Assembly: GCA_964020975.1 (NCBI GenBank)
Contig: OZ026617.1
Coordinates: 26,641,754 to 26,705,753 of the forward strand
Direction: 5' to 3'
From: Hermodice carunculata
Lineage: Eukaryota; Annelida; Polychaeta; Eunicida; Amphinomidae
DNA length: 64,000 nucleotides
A program made the position numbers and the translations under genes. Shown piece after piece: positions 22,213-33,568 of the stretch; the stretch's first letter is position 1; every line of letters starts with the position of its first letter. Under the pieces are notes generated by a model that saw nothing but the letters and a program-made list of their open reading frames with translations, was not told the origin of the DNA and made no database searches.

Positions 22213-22425
22213 TCCAGCCATGTGAGAACCTGTATTTCCTCTCTTTAAAAAAAAAAAAACTGTGAATAGTCAATTAATTGTGTTTGACAGCATCAGAAAA
22301 AATCTACATATTCTTCATTCATGTAGGTACAATGAGTGCTACAGGGTTAAACTTGTATATGGTGAAATTGAACTGTATAGATCTCTGGTGCATGCTTAAA
22401 CCATTCCCCCCTTGAATTAAGACTG

Positions 22426-22488
22426 GGTCAACAGCTTTCCTTTGAGATGGGTCAAGCTTCCAACCCACACCATGGAAAGCTGTTGACC
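22426..22488. repeat. Hairpin with 15-bp perfect stem
   Basis: GGTCAACAGCTTTCC at 22,426-22,440 pairs with GGAAAGCTGTTGACC at 22,474-22,488 over a 33-nt loop. The same arm sequence, with one wobble, forms the hairpin at 46,555-46,621, so this is part of a small dispersed family. Confidence 0.8.
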
Positions 22489-22499
22489 TGGTGTATGTT

Positions 22500-23382
22500 A
22501 CCAAAATAGGTCTCATCTACAAGTGTCATTCTGAATTACGTTCTAATTAATTTTCATTTCTGTTAAAATCAGTCATGAACATTGCAGCAGACGACGTGTC
22601 GCCACTGGCCAGTTTTCGTCAGTTTGAGCAGGAAATGTATTAAACAGAACATGGAGGTGGTAGTTTCTATAAAAAGTCATATTTTGTCATAAAACCAGTA
22701 GGTTTCTAATGAGAAAAAAAGGTGAATGCAGAATGCTGTGCCCTTGTACAAATATTATGAATCAGGGATCCAGGGTAAAGCTTGGAATTGTGCGATATAC
22801 TATGTCAACTAGAGTAAGAGAAATTATGTTTACATAACGATCATAAATAAATGAAGCACCAATTTACACCGTCATAATCACACTGGAAGTGATTTGTTCA
22901 CTTACCGTAGACAAGGAAATTGACTCCAGCCTCCAAGTGGGGCCCGGCATCAGCACCAGTATGTCACATGTCATGTACGGAATACAAACTGTAACCATCG
23001 GCAAAAATTCTGTGTCCTGTGGTTGCAAAGCTAATTTGATCTTGTTTTCATTTTGCAGCTTTTACAATTTAGTCACGATACATCATTAAGTTTAATGTAT
23101 AGTTTTTTCTCGGTGATCCTGTTGCTTTGGTGACCCTATGACCTCTCATAATGAAAAATGCTATAAACAAAAAAACAAGTAAGTGCTCACTGACTAACAT
23201 GTCAGACCTGTTTCAGCTTCGAAATTACTTGTGAAACAACATGTGTATTGATGTTGTTGGCCTTTATACATAAACTTTGATTGATGATATAAATTAAATC
23301 AAGAGTACAAGGACATATATTATGTGTGGTCTTTCTATAAACAGATTTTTTTTTTTGCTTGGTATTCTGTTAGTTCATTTTC
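22500..23382. other. Unrecognised non-coding stretch
   Basis: No repeat family or coding signal identified. Confidence 0.5.
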
Positions 23383-23633
23383 TTAACTCATTCCATACCA
23401 GTCCCTGATTTTTCCTAACATTTACTTACATTAAAGATGGAAATTACATATTCAAATTCTTTATGAAAAGAGCTTTTGTTCAAATACCAACATGACTATA
23501 GTCTTAAGTCAGTGGTTCTGGCACTGCCTGGCAAGTCATGCTGCAGCTGCCACAAAGGCAGCTGCAGCATGACTTGCCAGGCAGTGCCAGAACCACTGAC
23601 CAAGGCCTGTGACCATAGTATGGAATGAGTTAA
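23383..23633. mobile_element. MITE with 16-bp terminal inverted repeats and 43-bp internal stem
   Basis: Ends TTAACTCATTCCATAC (23,383-23,398) and GTATGGAATGAGTTAA (23,618-23,633) are perfect complements, so the 251-bp unit is bounded by TTAA at both sides, as for a piggyBac-type target, though the superfamily is unproven. Inside, 23,509-23,551 and 23,557-23,599 form a perfect 43-bp stem with a 5-nt ACAAA loop. The segment before the stem (TTCAAATACCAACATGACTAT) resembles TTCAAGTACCAGCATGTCTAT at 46,513 in another MITE. No open frame. Confidence 0.8.
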
Positions 23634-23923
23634 CATGGAAAGTTGCACCAATTGGGATTATACCTAATTCATTCTGTACTTAGTTGGTAAGCCTATCTAT
23701 CCAAGGTTTGTACATTGCTATGTGGACAAGTATTGCTTGTGAATGAATACCCAGTCAAATTTTTAAGTCTATTTCATGTTTACCTGATAAAAGTATTCCG
23801 TGAAGCTTTTGTTGTTTTTCTCTAACCATGACCACACCAGTGTCATGACACATACAGACATACCAACCCAGCAAGTTGGATTCACCCTTTTTTCCTGCAT
23901 CCCACCCCTTTTTATCATGTCCA

Positions 23924-24085
23924 GGGTTCCAATAAGGGTGGGAGCAAGAACGTACTAAGTGTCTTTGAACCCCAGTGCTACAAAGTACCCCAAAGATATA
24001 TGAAATTGTATAGAAATTTGTACTTTCTAGCATTGGACTTCATTGTCACTTGGAACATTCTTGCTGCCACCCCTTATTGGAACCC
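23924..24085. repeat. Foldback repeat, 27-28-bp arms
   Basis: The left arm 23,924-23,950 (GGGTTCCAATAAGGGTGG then GAGCAAGAA) is the reverse complement of 24,058-24,085 apart from one base change and one indel. The 107-bp interior shows only weak further pairing. Probably a small foldback element. Confidence 0.75.
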
Positions 24086-26340
24086 TTATTTTATTACTAG
24101 GAAACCACAATGACTTGGATAACCACCGGGCCATTCTTCCTGTTGTAAGGAGGCACTTCCAGGGGCCTATCACGAAGGTTAAACTGCTTGGATTTTAACA
24201 CAGGCCAAAATGGCCTGCCGTGACTATAGTAAACTCACATTAGCAACATCGAATGTTATACTGGGATATGTCATGGTGCAGCCATTATGCCCTAGTCTCC
24301 TAGTCCCTGATGAGCCTCACTGCAGCCAAAGGCATAGTGGGACTACTAATTTGAGTACTCCTAAGGAGAACATGCCTTTTGTTTTGTCTTTTTTTGTCAC
24401 TGTTGATGACCTGAGTTATTTGGAATGAGAGTCAAGCTGGTGTAACCATATACTTTTTGGTAAATGTAACGTAATATTTTGAGAACCCATTGAAAGCCTC
24501 CCACATACAACCCTTAAAGCTTTTGTCTATGCTTCTGTATTGATGACCATACTATATTTTTCAGGGTCACACAGTAACTATATGAACTTGATTTTGAAGA
24601 ACTTGCATTCAGTTGGGGAGGGAGGGGGGTCAAATTTTTGAGATTTTGGTTCCTTTTCTGTGAGTATGTTTTAATAAAGCAGCCGCCGATGTGGCTTATT
24701 TCATTCCACAAAATTGCTTGAAATATGCACAAATCCATAAAGATATCTCACAAAAGCAGTGAATGGTACACAGACATTTCAAATATGCCACATAGCCTGA
24801 CTGCATGGTTTATCTTGGAGCGCTCTAACAGCCTCTGTTTAGCTGTAAATGGAGGGGCTCGTTATGACAGTCTTCAGTGGCAGGGACGGATGCATGGCTG
24901 GCTGACATGAAGTGTAGATAAACTGCCAGAACCCTATGCACTGACGTGACCAACATGGCTGCTGGTCACATTACCCTGCGTGGAAGAGATCTGAAATAAG
25001 AAGATCGTCATTTGAATGAGTGATGAGCTCATACTTGATGGGAATCCTGCCGATTCTGCTGTGAACAGGCTTCCTCAATGAAATGGCTTGTCTCCTCAAT
25101 GTATGACAATTCACGCAACATGCCATTTTCACAACTAATCACACTCACTAAGCCTACATCAAAAAAAGCTGGTGGAGATTGAGTGGGGTCTGGAGGAGGA
25201 AGGGCGTCGTGTTACTTGAATGGACCATTAAAGGCTGCAATGACATGGCCACTTTTCTTGTCAAGTCACTGATAGTATGTAGTTATCTGGGAGCTTTTGT
25301 CTGTGTATTGTGCCTTACCAGTGATGTGATACATAAAGGTATACATGTCTGCAGGATTACGCTCATAATACCTGCTTCTGTGGCAGGGATTCTGTGCATA
25401 CTGATGGCAGACTAAACACAAAATAAAAGCCGTTGTTCTGACAAAAAAGATCACCAGATCATGCCGAAGAGTACCTTCAAACATGTATCTGGTCTCAGTC
25501 TTCAATGGACTCTCTACAAGCTTTGAAGACCTTGCCAAGGGGTGGGTATTTACCACTCTGTGATGTGAAATTTGCATGTTACCTTGTTAATGTCATCACC
25601 TCGCTTTGTCTGATCTTAATTTGGTTATTTGGTGCTATCATGGGGGAGAGAGTTAACATCCGTTGATGTTTTAGCATTGTGAGTTGGCAAGTAAAAAATT
25701 GAAAGTTCAGGTATTAATTAAAGTTACTGGTTGCTTTAGATGGCTCCTATTTTTCAAATCTGATCGATGCACATGTTGTGTCAAGTTTTGACGTAGATGA
25801 TGTTTTCAAAACTGACTAAGGTTGAGTCAGAATCTTCGGGTAGAATATACTGTACACTATACATATATAGTCCTTTGGGGGTGGGGGTGGAGGTTGTGGT
25901 GTTACTGATATTTGGTGAAAGTGGGTTGAACATTAGAGGAAAATTCATGGTTTGCATGTGGTAATGATGCATCCCCCTTAGGAGGGGATGCATATAATGT
26001 TTAGTCTCGTCATCCGCCATCCTCATGTATCTGATTTTCCTTATATTTCTATCACCTCTTGACCTATTGCCTCATAATTTGGTACAGAAAATCTATGGTT
26101 CTGGGAAATTTTTCCCAAATAATAATACATAGCATTAAGCTCATGGTCAAATCCTTGTTTCATTTTTCTGCTGACTCAGCAATTTTCACATGCTCTATTG
26201 GCTTATACCTTCTTAATGGTACATCATAGGCCCAAGGTTACTATCAAATGATAATAGGAAAATACCTATGGGTTTCCTGTTTGTGTGGTTTATTAAGGTT
26301 CTGCCCCATCGGGGGACCCTTCCTGTTTTCATGTTGTTCG
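24086..26340. other. Unrecognised non-coding stretch
   Basis: No domain, repeat array or RNA gene recognised. A small G/T-rich tract (GGGGGTGGGGGTGGAGG, about 25,877-25,893) is the only low-complexity feature. Confidence 0.5.
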
Positions 26341-26349
26341 TTCGTCTGT

Positions 26350-26650
26350 CTGGATCACTGCATTCTCATTACTACGATATCTTAAGAATGCATCCGTGTA
26401 TTTTGTTCAAATTTGGCAAATGATTATTTTACCTGGCAAGATGAACTGATTAGATTTTGGTGTCAACGTGACCTAATTTGAGCAAATGACAGCCTAATTA
26501 CATGCTCATTAGGGCTCATTACCACAATATCTCCAGAATGTTCTGATGTATTTTGCTCAAATTTGGCAGTATGCTTATCTAGCATGCCAAGATGAACTGA
26601 TTAGATTTTGGTGTCACCATAACCTACTTTGAGCAAATGGCAGCACTTTT
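26350..26650. repeat. 150-bp tandem duplication
   Basis: CATTACTACGATATCTTAAG (from about 26,367) and CATTACCACAATATCTCCAG (from about 26,517) begin two units that share AAGATGAACTGATTAGATTT and a TTTGAGCAAATG phrase at the same offsets. Preceded by a CCCCATCGGGGG hairpin near 26,307 and a GTTCGTTCGTCTGTCTGG phrase typical of the left parts of other dispersed repeats here. Confidence 0.75.
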
Positions 26651-26699
26651 TCCTGGCGGATCCTTTAGTCAACACTTTGCGTTTAAGGTATCTCTAGTT

Positions 26700-26905
26700 T
26701 TAAACCTGAACAATCTTGAAGGGTCAAACTGCATACATTCCTGTTGATTATTATGTAAGTCAATGAGGATTGCAATGCTAATTCATATTTTCAACTTCTC
26801 CCAAACAATTGGCCAGATTCACTTCAAACCTGGTGGGATGTACATTGGATAGGTATCTACCAACTATGTTCAAATGGTCATGCTCCAATGATTTTTTTTG
26901 GTATT
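26700..26905 (+). repeat. Helentron-like internal fragment
   Basis: GTCAATGAGGATTGCAATG, TTCAACTTCTCCCAAAC and CCAGATTCACTTCAAACCTG repeat phrases of copies A and B and of the 42-44 kb cluster in the same order. No ends present. Confidence 0.65.
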
Positions 26906-26914
26906 TATTGTTTT

Positions 26915-28540
26915 TAGCTCTGCTGACCGAAGGTCCAGAGCTCATGTGACCACTCATGTCAGTCCATAAACTTTTACTCCATAGTGTGATACTGTCCACA
27001 GTTTTCAAGTTGGCCCCAAATAACATTCAGCACTTTTAGGGGGTATGAAAATCTAGGTCCCTTTTGAATTTGGTGGCACCACCAACAATGTTATGTAATA
27101 TAGGGGTCAAAATGTGCAAATCGTGTGAACACTGTAGCATCTTTAATTTTTGGCGGATCTTCAAGAGATTTGGTGGGATTGTGTGGGAGGTCAAAGTATA
27201 TGGAAAAGTAATTGGATTAGACTTGCCAAATTAATGGAATATAAAGACCATGTCCAATGCTAGAATTATGTAATATGAGTGACCTTGACCTAGTTTTGTG
27301 AGGTCAACATGCCTGTAAAGTTGAAAGAGTTGATTTTGTAATGGCAGGATGCTGCTTGAACATCAATGGCAAAGAGAATTGAGCCTCCAGATCAAACTTA
27401 CACTTGATTACATTGTATATAAAACTGTACTTGGTGACCTACTTTTGGGGTCCCCGTGACCCAGTAATTATGGAGTTTGGTGCGCATATATTGAACATAA
27501 CAAATTTTGAATCCTTTTGATGGGATAATACTTTGATACTGCCCAGATATATACATTAGTATAAGGGCTAGGTGAAGTATGAGGGTGGTTGACCTTGACC
27601 CTATTTCCAAGGTCATGGAGGTACTATAGTAAGTTTTAGTTTCCACATGATGGCTAGAAAAGTTTTTATGATCGGACCTGTACATTGCACAGGATTATAG
27701 TTCTTATCCAGGGCTTACATGTAGTTAGTTTGAAGATGGGTGACGTTGACCAAAATTCAAAGGTCACAAGGTCACTTTAGTGAACCTGGTTTCTGCATTG
27801 TAACTTAGAATTTAACCTTGATATTGCACATGGTAATAGTTCTGAATTAGGGCTTGGTCAGCTGAGAAGATGGGTGACCTTGACCAAATTGCCACGGCAA
27901 CGAGGTTGGTTGGTAGAGAGACTGTGGTTTCCGCACCATCATTCAAGAATTTTTTGAGATAGCACTTTGATAGTACCCAGGTATATACTCCAAAATAAGG
28001 GCTAGGTGAAGTGTGAAGGTGGTTGACGTTGACCCTATTTCCAAGATCAGGGAGGTATTGCTGAATTTGGTTTCTGCTGAATAACTGCTGATTATTTTGA
28101 GCCAGAGCTTTTATTTTGTAGGTGTTTATGGTCTTCTATTAGGGCTGGATCAGCTTTAAAGAAGGGGGACCTTGACCTAATTTCCAAGCTCACAAGGCTA
28201 TTTTAGTGAAATTGGTTTCTACATCCACTTTCCAAGGTCATGAGTAGTAGTTCACATTTTGACTTCTTCAAAAACATAAGCTACATTTACTTGAAACTTT
28301 GGGTACAGATACTCCATAGATTTGGGGATTTTTTTTTTTTTTATATGATTGTGGATGACCTGTAGGTTATAGGTCAAGGTCACAATGGTTTCACTGCCAC
28401 ATCTTGAGATGGGTACAATTGAAGTCCAACAATATGATTTATCCAGGTGAGACTTCCCTTAAATTTGCTAAGAGGTGACCTTGAGGTTAAAGGTCAAGGT
28501 CAAACATTCTGCAGAAGAATGGTGACCCTCTTAAAGGGGT
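26915..28540 (+). repeat. Dispersed repeat with GACCTTGACC tandem array
   Basis: Begins after a T-run with a hairpin AGCTCTGCTGACC / GGTCCAGAGCT (26,915-26,942), a start shared with 60,355 (AGTTCTGCTGACC). From 27,270 the sequence is a diverged tandem array of about 140-bp units, each with TGACCTTGACC, an AAGGTCA partner, a GTGAACTTGGTTTC-like phrase and a TATTGCACATG-like phrase. The array resembles 48,400-48,900. Ends with TGACCTTGAGG and AGGTCAAGGTCA (28,476-28,502). No coding content. Confidence 0.65.
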
Positions 28541-29748
28541 GGTCTCTGCTGAGAGGTGCCTGCGCCGGGGATGTATAATGTTTTTTGCACAAAGAAACTG
28601 GCTTCTAGTTTGACATGCGCTGTGATATGTTAAGCAATTGTTGATCATACTGTTCATGACCACATATCTATTAGTGGAAGAGATAGAATCACTGTCTTAT
28701 TGATGCACCCTGCAACTGCTTCAAGCTCTATAGAGTACAACATTTCCAAAAGTTTTGTCAGCAGGAAAAACAGAAATTGGTTAAAATGAAAACCAATTTT
28801 TGTTGTCATGCATGAAATACCATCTAGATGAAATGATTTTGCTAACATTTTTATCTCAATTATTTGGTTTCCCCACAAAAAGACTTGCCTGGAAATTCTG
28901 CGTGTGTGGCATAGTTATACAACAAATTTACATTCAGGCTGGACATCCTTTAAAAAAAGAAAAAAAAAGTTGTAGAACCGTCCTCTTTGGCAAAGTTGCC
29001 TCAACATTTCTTGGATGTTAACAAACAAAAACAAGAAACTCCAGGTGAAGTTTTTGCTGTGGAAGTAGGAGCACACAGATACTCTTAAACAGAAACTGTG
29101 AATATTACAAACAGTGATACAGTCAGTTATCCCACACTATTGTCCAGGGGACTTGGGAAATTTAACGGAGGGGAGCTACAATTGTAAACCTAACTTGGGA
29201 ATACTGAAGTTGTAACAACAGGAAAATTATTATACCATATGTACAACTTTCTAATATTTCAGAACTTTTATGCCAGGAAAATTGGAAGGGGGGGGGGGGG
29301 GGTCCTTAAGAGAGCAAGGGCACTTAAAAGGGAGAATATGCTACAATTTACAGGGCTGTGGTACAGGAAACAAATTTCTATTTAAATATTTAGGGCAGAC
29401 CTAAGTGAACCCGGAGAGAACTTTGCTGGTTGGCAACCTGCAGGGAGGGCAATTTTATGTTAAAAAGTAATCCATATCCTCTTTGACAATTTTGGCTCTG
29501 AAACTTGTTCTGAGCAGTTTCCTGCCGAAGACCCTTTAATTTATTTGGGCAAATACAGCCTATGTCAAAATTCTACGTAAGAACTGGTGGAAAATGGACA
29601 ATAGTTCGTACTTCCATATTTATATAGGTTAGACAGTGGCAGGTTAGATTATGGAGTATAAAGAGTTCGGACTGCGGAATAGGGTAATGACTACCAGGAA
29701 GTGGTTCTGGACAAAAGACACAAATAAAAATCTGCAGAAAATTCTATA
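28541..29748. other. Unrecognised non-coding stretch
   Basis: Contains a G-run at about 29,288-29,302 but no repeat family or protein match that I can support. Confidence 0.5.
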
Positions 29749-29750
29749 TA

Positions 29751-29925
29751 CAGTGGACCCTGTCTTGAGAGACTGCCCCTAGGGCAAGTCAAAATGTGGT
29801 CTCTTAAAACAGGTGGTCTTTCATTAGAGGTATAATAACATGGAAAAGCACAGTGTTCTGAGAGAGCGGTCTGAAAAAGATACGTGGTCTCTCATTGGAG
29901 GGGTCTCTCAAGGCAGGTACCACAG
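29751..29925. mobile_element. TA-flanked MITE, pogo/Tc1-mariner-like
   Basis: A 175-bp unit flanked by TA on both sides. The left end CAGTGGACCCTGTCTTGAGA and the reverse complement of the right end, CTGTGGTACCTGCCTTGAGA, match at most positions, and the similarity continues through GAC. TA targets and CAGTGG-type termini are typical of the mariner/pogo superfamily. The inside repeats GTGGTCTCTCATT and GTGGTCTTTCATT. No transposase, so it would depend on an enzyme elsewhere. Confidence 0.75.
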
Positions 29926-29929
29926 TACA

Positions 29930-30655
29930 GAAAAACTGATATGACAGCACACCAAACAGGTCAGTGAATCATGCACGATGACATCATAACTATACATGAA
30001 GTAGTGCATTGTTTTCATTATGCAATGAACTGAATCTGAGTTTCACAACCTGGATTCCTTCCTGTGTTCTCATGGAGACAAATTTCAGTGTTGCCAAATG
30101 TTGTTTTTATTGTATTGAACTGTTGGGAGAAAATAATATAACTGTGTATCTTGTGACTATTAACCTGAACCTTTTGAATATATATTAAATACCGCCTTGT
30201 GAAATAATCAAAGATAATGCTATCAAGGTGTGGAATAGAATCATAATTGTCTCAGGACCAATGTCTTCAACAACAGTGAACCTTGGTAAAATGCCCTTTT
30301 TGCCAGCTACATTTAAATTCAAGTTCACTGTGCCAATAATTTAGGGGCGATAATGGCTGCAACATTTACACTTTCTTCAGTATGCAAGCAGTTTGGACAC
30401 TTCATATGCAGATGGAAAACCAAGGCTCAGTTTGCTCCATAATGGTATGGAGAGTACGGACTGCTGCATGTGTTAATAGGCAGTTTAAACAGGTGTGTTG
30501 ACAGTGTGATTCAAAGTATTTACAGAACGGCAGATTGCCCATGGGTTGGAAAGAAACCTATAGGAAGCTAAATGCCATGCTTTGCCAATCTCTGTGTCTC
30601 TGAGATCAGCAAGCTGCACTGGCCCTATGAATTTGTATGGCAATTCCACCAGTGT
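29930..30655. other. Unrecognised non-coding stretch
   Basis: No repeat family or coding signal identified. Confidence 0.5.
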
Positions 30656-30662
30656 CTGTAGA

Positions 30663-30825
30663 TGAAATCCAATAAGTGCTGCCACCTGGTGCCCATTTTA
30701 TGGCTTCACAGTGCACCCAGAAACATGGAGAGCACTAACAACTGGGATTTGGAACAGTCTTCCATCCATGGGTCACTTCACTGCTGTATTGGTATCGTAA
30801 GAGCATTGTAGCAAAATGTTGCTCC
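30663..30825 (+). repeat. Dispersed repeat, copy 1 (CTCF-like core)
   Basis: Shares ordered phrases with 31,748-31,880: TCCAATAAGTGCTGCCA, GGCTTCACA, GCACTAAC, CTGGGATTTGGAA, TCTTCCAT, GGGTCA and TTCACTGCT. Copy 1 has GCCACCTGGTGC at 30,681, one base from the CTCF core. Confidence 0.8.
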
Positions 30826-30961
30826 ACAGTTCTTGAAAAATGCAACAGAATTTATCCATAATAGGTGTTTCTCATGTGACGAAGTTTCTCATGTGACGAA
30901 GTTGAGAAAATACCCCAGGGAATCCAAATTTTGTTACAAAGATTTCCTGTTGGACAGCACA

Positions 30962-30963
<2 letters not shown>

Positions 30964-31009
<46 letters not shown>
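30964..31009. repeat. (TA)n microsatellite
   Basis: About 23 uninterrupted TA units, followed by a GGGGGATGGGTGGGGGAG tract. Confidence 0.95.
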
Positions 31010-31011
<2 letters not shown>

Positions 31012-31747
31012 GGGATGGGTGGGGGAGTTATACAGTAAATTGCTCTTATTTCCCTGTATTCTTATTTTTGCTTATTTTGCTGATGGCACAAAACCATGAA
31101 AATAAAAACGCCATGATATATTATTTTAACATTGTTTGAATAGGAATTATGTCCAAAACAGAAGATGTCAAAAATACAAAAACTGTGAAAATTTTACACA
31201 CAAAAATAAAGTAATTTACAGTACTTCGTTCCATGGAGTAAGAAGCAACATGCATCTTTTCTTGGAGTGTAGAGCTTGAAACTTCCAACCCATGTCAACA
31301 GAAGCCATTGATCTAGAAAGTGGCATCGCTGTAGATCAGATCTGCAGCTCTCATTCAAAGGGTATGCAGTCAGCCAGCGCCAAACAACCTTTGACATCCA
31401 TGTGGCAAATTTGATGTGGTAAAAGCACTGGAGGGTTGATGAGAAATGCAGTTGCTGCATTTGACAACCTCTGTTTGTACAGAATGCAGTCTGTGGTGAT
31501 TTGGCAGTGAATGAGCATGAAAGTAGTTCTGAGATCAGGGTGCTCAGCAAAACTGCATATAAGTACATGTATTTGAAAGGAAACGTATAGCTTCCCTTTA
31601 AGCTAATTTTAGAAGCTCTTGAGTACACAAAGACACTGGAGTGAACTGCAACTAGAAATTTATAAAAATAGTAAATGTGTCTGAAAGAAACAAGCAAAGT
31701 TTTCTTTTTTTAACCAGGAAAATCTAGAATCTGGAGTCTCAGCAAAT
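31010..31747. other. Unrecognised stretch between the two repeat copies
   Basis: A 167-aa minus-strand open frame (31,194-31,697) crosses it but matches no family I know and lacks supporting signals. Treated as non-coding. Confidence 0.5.
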
Positions 31748-31880
31748 CGAGTCCAATAAGTGCTGCCATCTAGTGGCCATTTTGTGGCTTCACATTGCAG
31801 CCAGGAACATGTGAAGCACTAACTGGGATTTGGAAGGGTCTTCCATGGGTCATTTCACTGCTCTGTTGGTATCATGGGCA
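31748..31880 (+). repeat. Dispersed repeat, copy 2 (CTCF-like core)
   Basis: Second copy of the unit at 30,663, same strand, about 1.08 kb away. It holds GCCATCTAGTGG at 31,765-31,776, which fits the reverse CTCF core GCCMYCTRSTGG at every position. Confidence 0.8.
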
Positions 31881-32269
31881 TCCTGCTTCCGTGCTGAGCA
31901 CTTTTCAAATACCCACGGGTGAATGCAGCCAAATTTATTAACCAAATGATGAAGTTCCATGTTTCCAGACAGAGAGCCTAGAGGGGGAAATACCTATGCA
32001 CTTGTGAAGTCACTTGGTAGACACTGATGAATGAGGGCAGTATCAAAAGGGAGTTGTCAGTTCAGTCCATGTTTGACGTTTTTGCTGATTAAACATTATG
32101 TAAGTCTCTACCTTTATCTGTTGATTATTTATGTGCATTGCCCATGATGTAATATGTTTCAACTTTGATTAATCAGATATATTAATGTTGATCCACCAGT
32201 TTAATAATGACCAGTTGATGATAGTATAGAACTGTTTAGAGTTTTTCAGCCATGTTTTATCTCTCAGTC
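31881..32269. other. Unrecognised short stretch
   Basis: Nothing identified. Confidence 0.5.
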
Positions 32270-32770
32270 CTATGGCCCAAGGGGTATTGTCATTACCTTT
32301 GCCACCCAACCATCTGTGCTTCTGTCCCAGCTGTGCTCCCGCAGAGGCATCAGAAGCCTATTGAAAGTGAATGACCTTGACATATTTCTTGACCTACTTT
32401 TGAGGGTGATGTGCAAAACATATCATTACCGCTCTAAGTCTTAACAGATTCAAGCCAAGCTCACCAAATTTACACCAGCTGTACTTCTGAGGAGGCTTTA
32501 GAAGTGTATTGAAAGTGAATGACCTTGTCTTGTTTGACCTACTTTGAAGGTCATATATATTGCATACTCTAGTGTAAAGAGATTTTCGTCTCCAAGATTC
32601 AAACCAAGTTCACTAAATTTGTACAGCTATATATCTTACAAAATGTCAGTAGTCTGTTGAAAGTGGCTGACCTTGACCTAGTTTTGACCTACCTTTTGAC
32701 TCAGCAAATCTTATTTTCCTTGTATATCTTGAGTACGGTTGATTGTAGGTCAATGGTTATTGTTGACATT
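32270..32770 (+). repeat. Dispersed repeat with ~150-bp tandem units
   Basis: Opens with GGCCCAAGGGGTATTGTCAT, the same start as at 61,161 and 63,143. Then TATTGAAAGTGAATGACC-type phrases occur at 32,356, 32,506 and 32,653, each followed by a GACCTACTTTTGA-like phrase, giving about 2.7 units of 150 bp. Confidence 0.75.
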
Positions 32771-33294
32771 TGACCGTGAAAGGTCAAACAGAGGTCAGAA
32801 TTTTTTTTTGTCTGTTGTTTATTCTGGGTATGGTTGATTGTAGATGTATTGCTACTATTTAACATCAATAGGAAAGTAAGTATGGGATTTATTTTGGTGT
32901 TATTGTCAGGTTAATATTTAAGATATGTTTACTGAAGACTGAAGATAAACAGCCAACCTGATGCTGACTATTCTAAATAGAAAACTGTATTGGCAAATTA
33001 ACATAAGGTGAGGGATATACAACTGAAAAGCAGGCCTGTTACCTAGGGTGTGTTTAATGACCAAAATTTATACATTGACAACACTTTTGTGTTATTATCA
33101 TGTTATAACTGGTCTCATGTTTCAATGGACTTTTCCACTTAAGTGGCACCTGGTGACGAACTACTTGGAAAACACACATTAAGAGGTCAAATTGACCGAT
33201 ATTGCAGTTTCAGAACAGAAGGAGAGAGAAAAAAAACCCATGTTATTATGACTTTGTTTAATAATCGCAATGCTTCAAAAATTAAAATTGAAAC

Positions 33295-33295
<1 letters not shown>
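32771..33295. other. Unrecognised short stretch
   Basis: Contains GACCGTGAAAGGTCAAACAG near 32,770, the tail of the preceding repeat; the rest is unrecognised. Confidence 0.5.
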
Positions 33296-33363
<68 letters not shown>

Positions 33364-33502
33364 ATATATACACATGTATATATATGTATACATATACATA
33401 TATATATACATATACATATATATACATATACATATATATATATATACATATATATACATGTATATATATCACATGTATATATATGTATACATATACATAT
33501 AT

Positions 33503-33566
<64 letters not shown>
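33296..33566. repeat. (TA)n / CATGTATA compound microsatellite
   Basis: TA dinucleotides flank a centre of TATACATG and TATACATA words. ACATGTATATATAT followed by CACATGTATATATATG appears at 33,356 and again at 33,456, so the centre contains a 100-bp segmental duplication. Long open frames of alternating Tyr and Ile across it are artefacts. Confidence 0.95.

Positions 33567-33568
<2 letters not shown>

Noticed and set aside
31194-31697. 167-aa minus-strand open frame
   Set aside because: No family resemblance and no supporting exon signals; chance open frame most likely.
32041-32060. Hammerhead-like CTGATGA words elsewhere (for example near 32,028, 36,612 and 34,730)
   Set aside because: No helix II hairpin followed by GAAA was found next to them; only 7,330 and 57,809 satisfy all parts.
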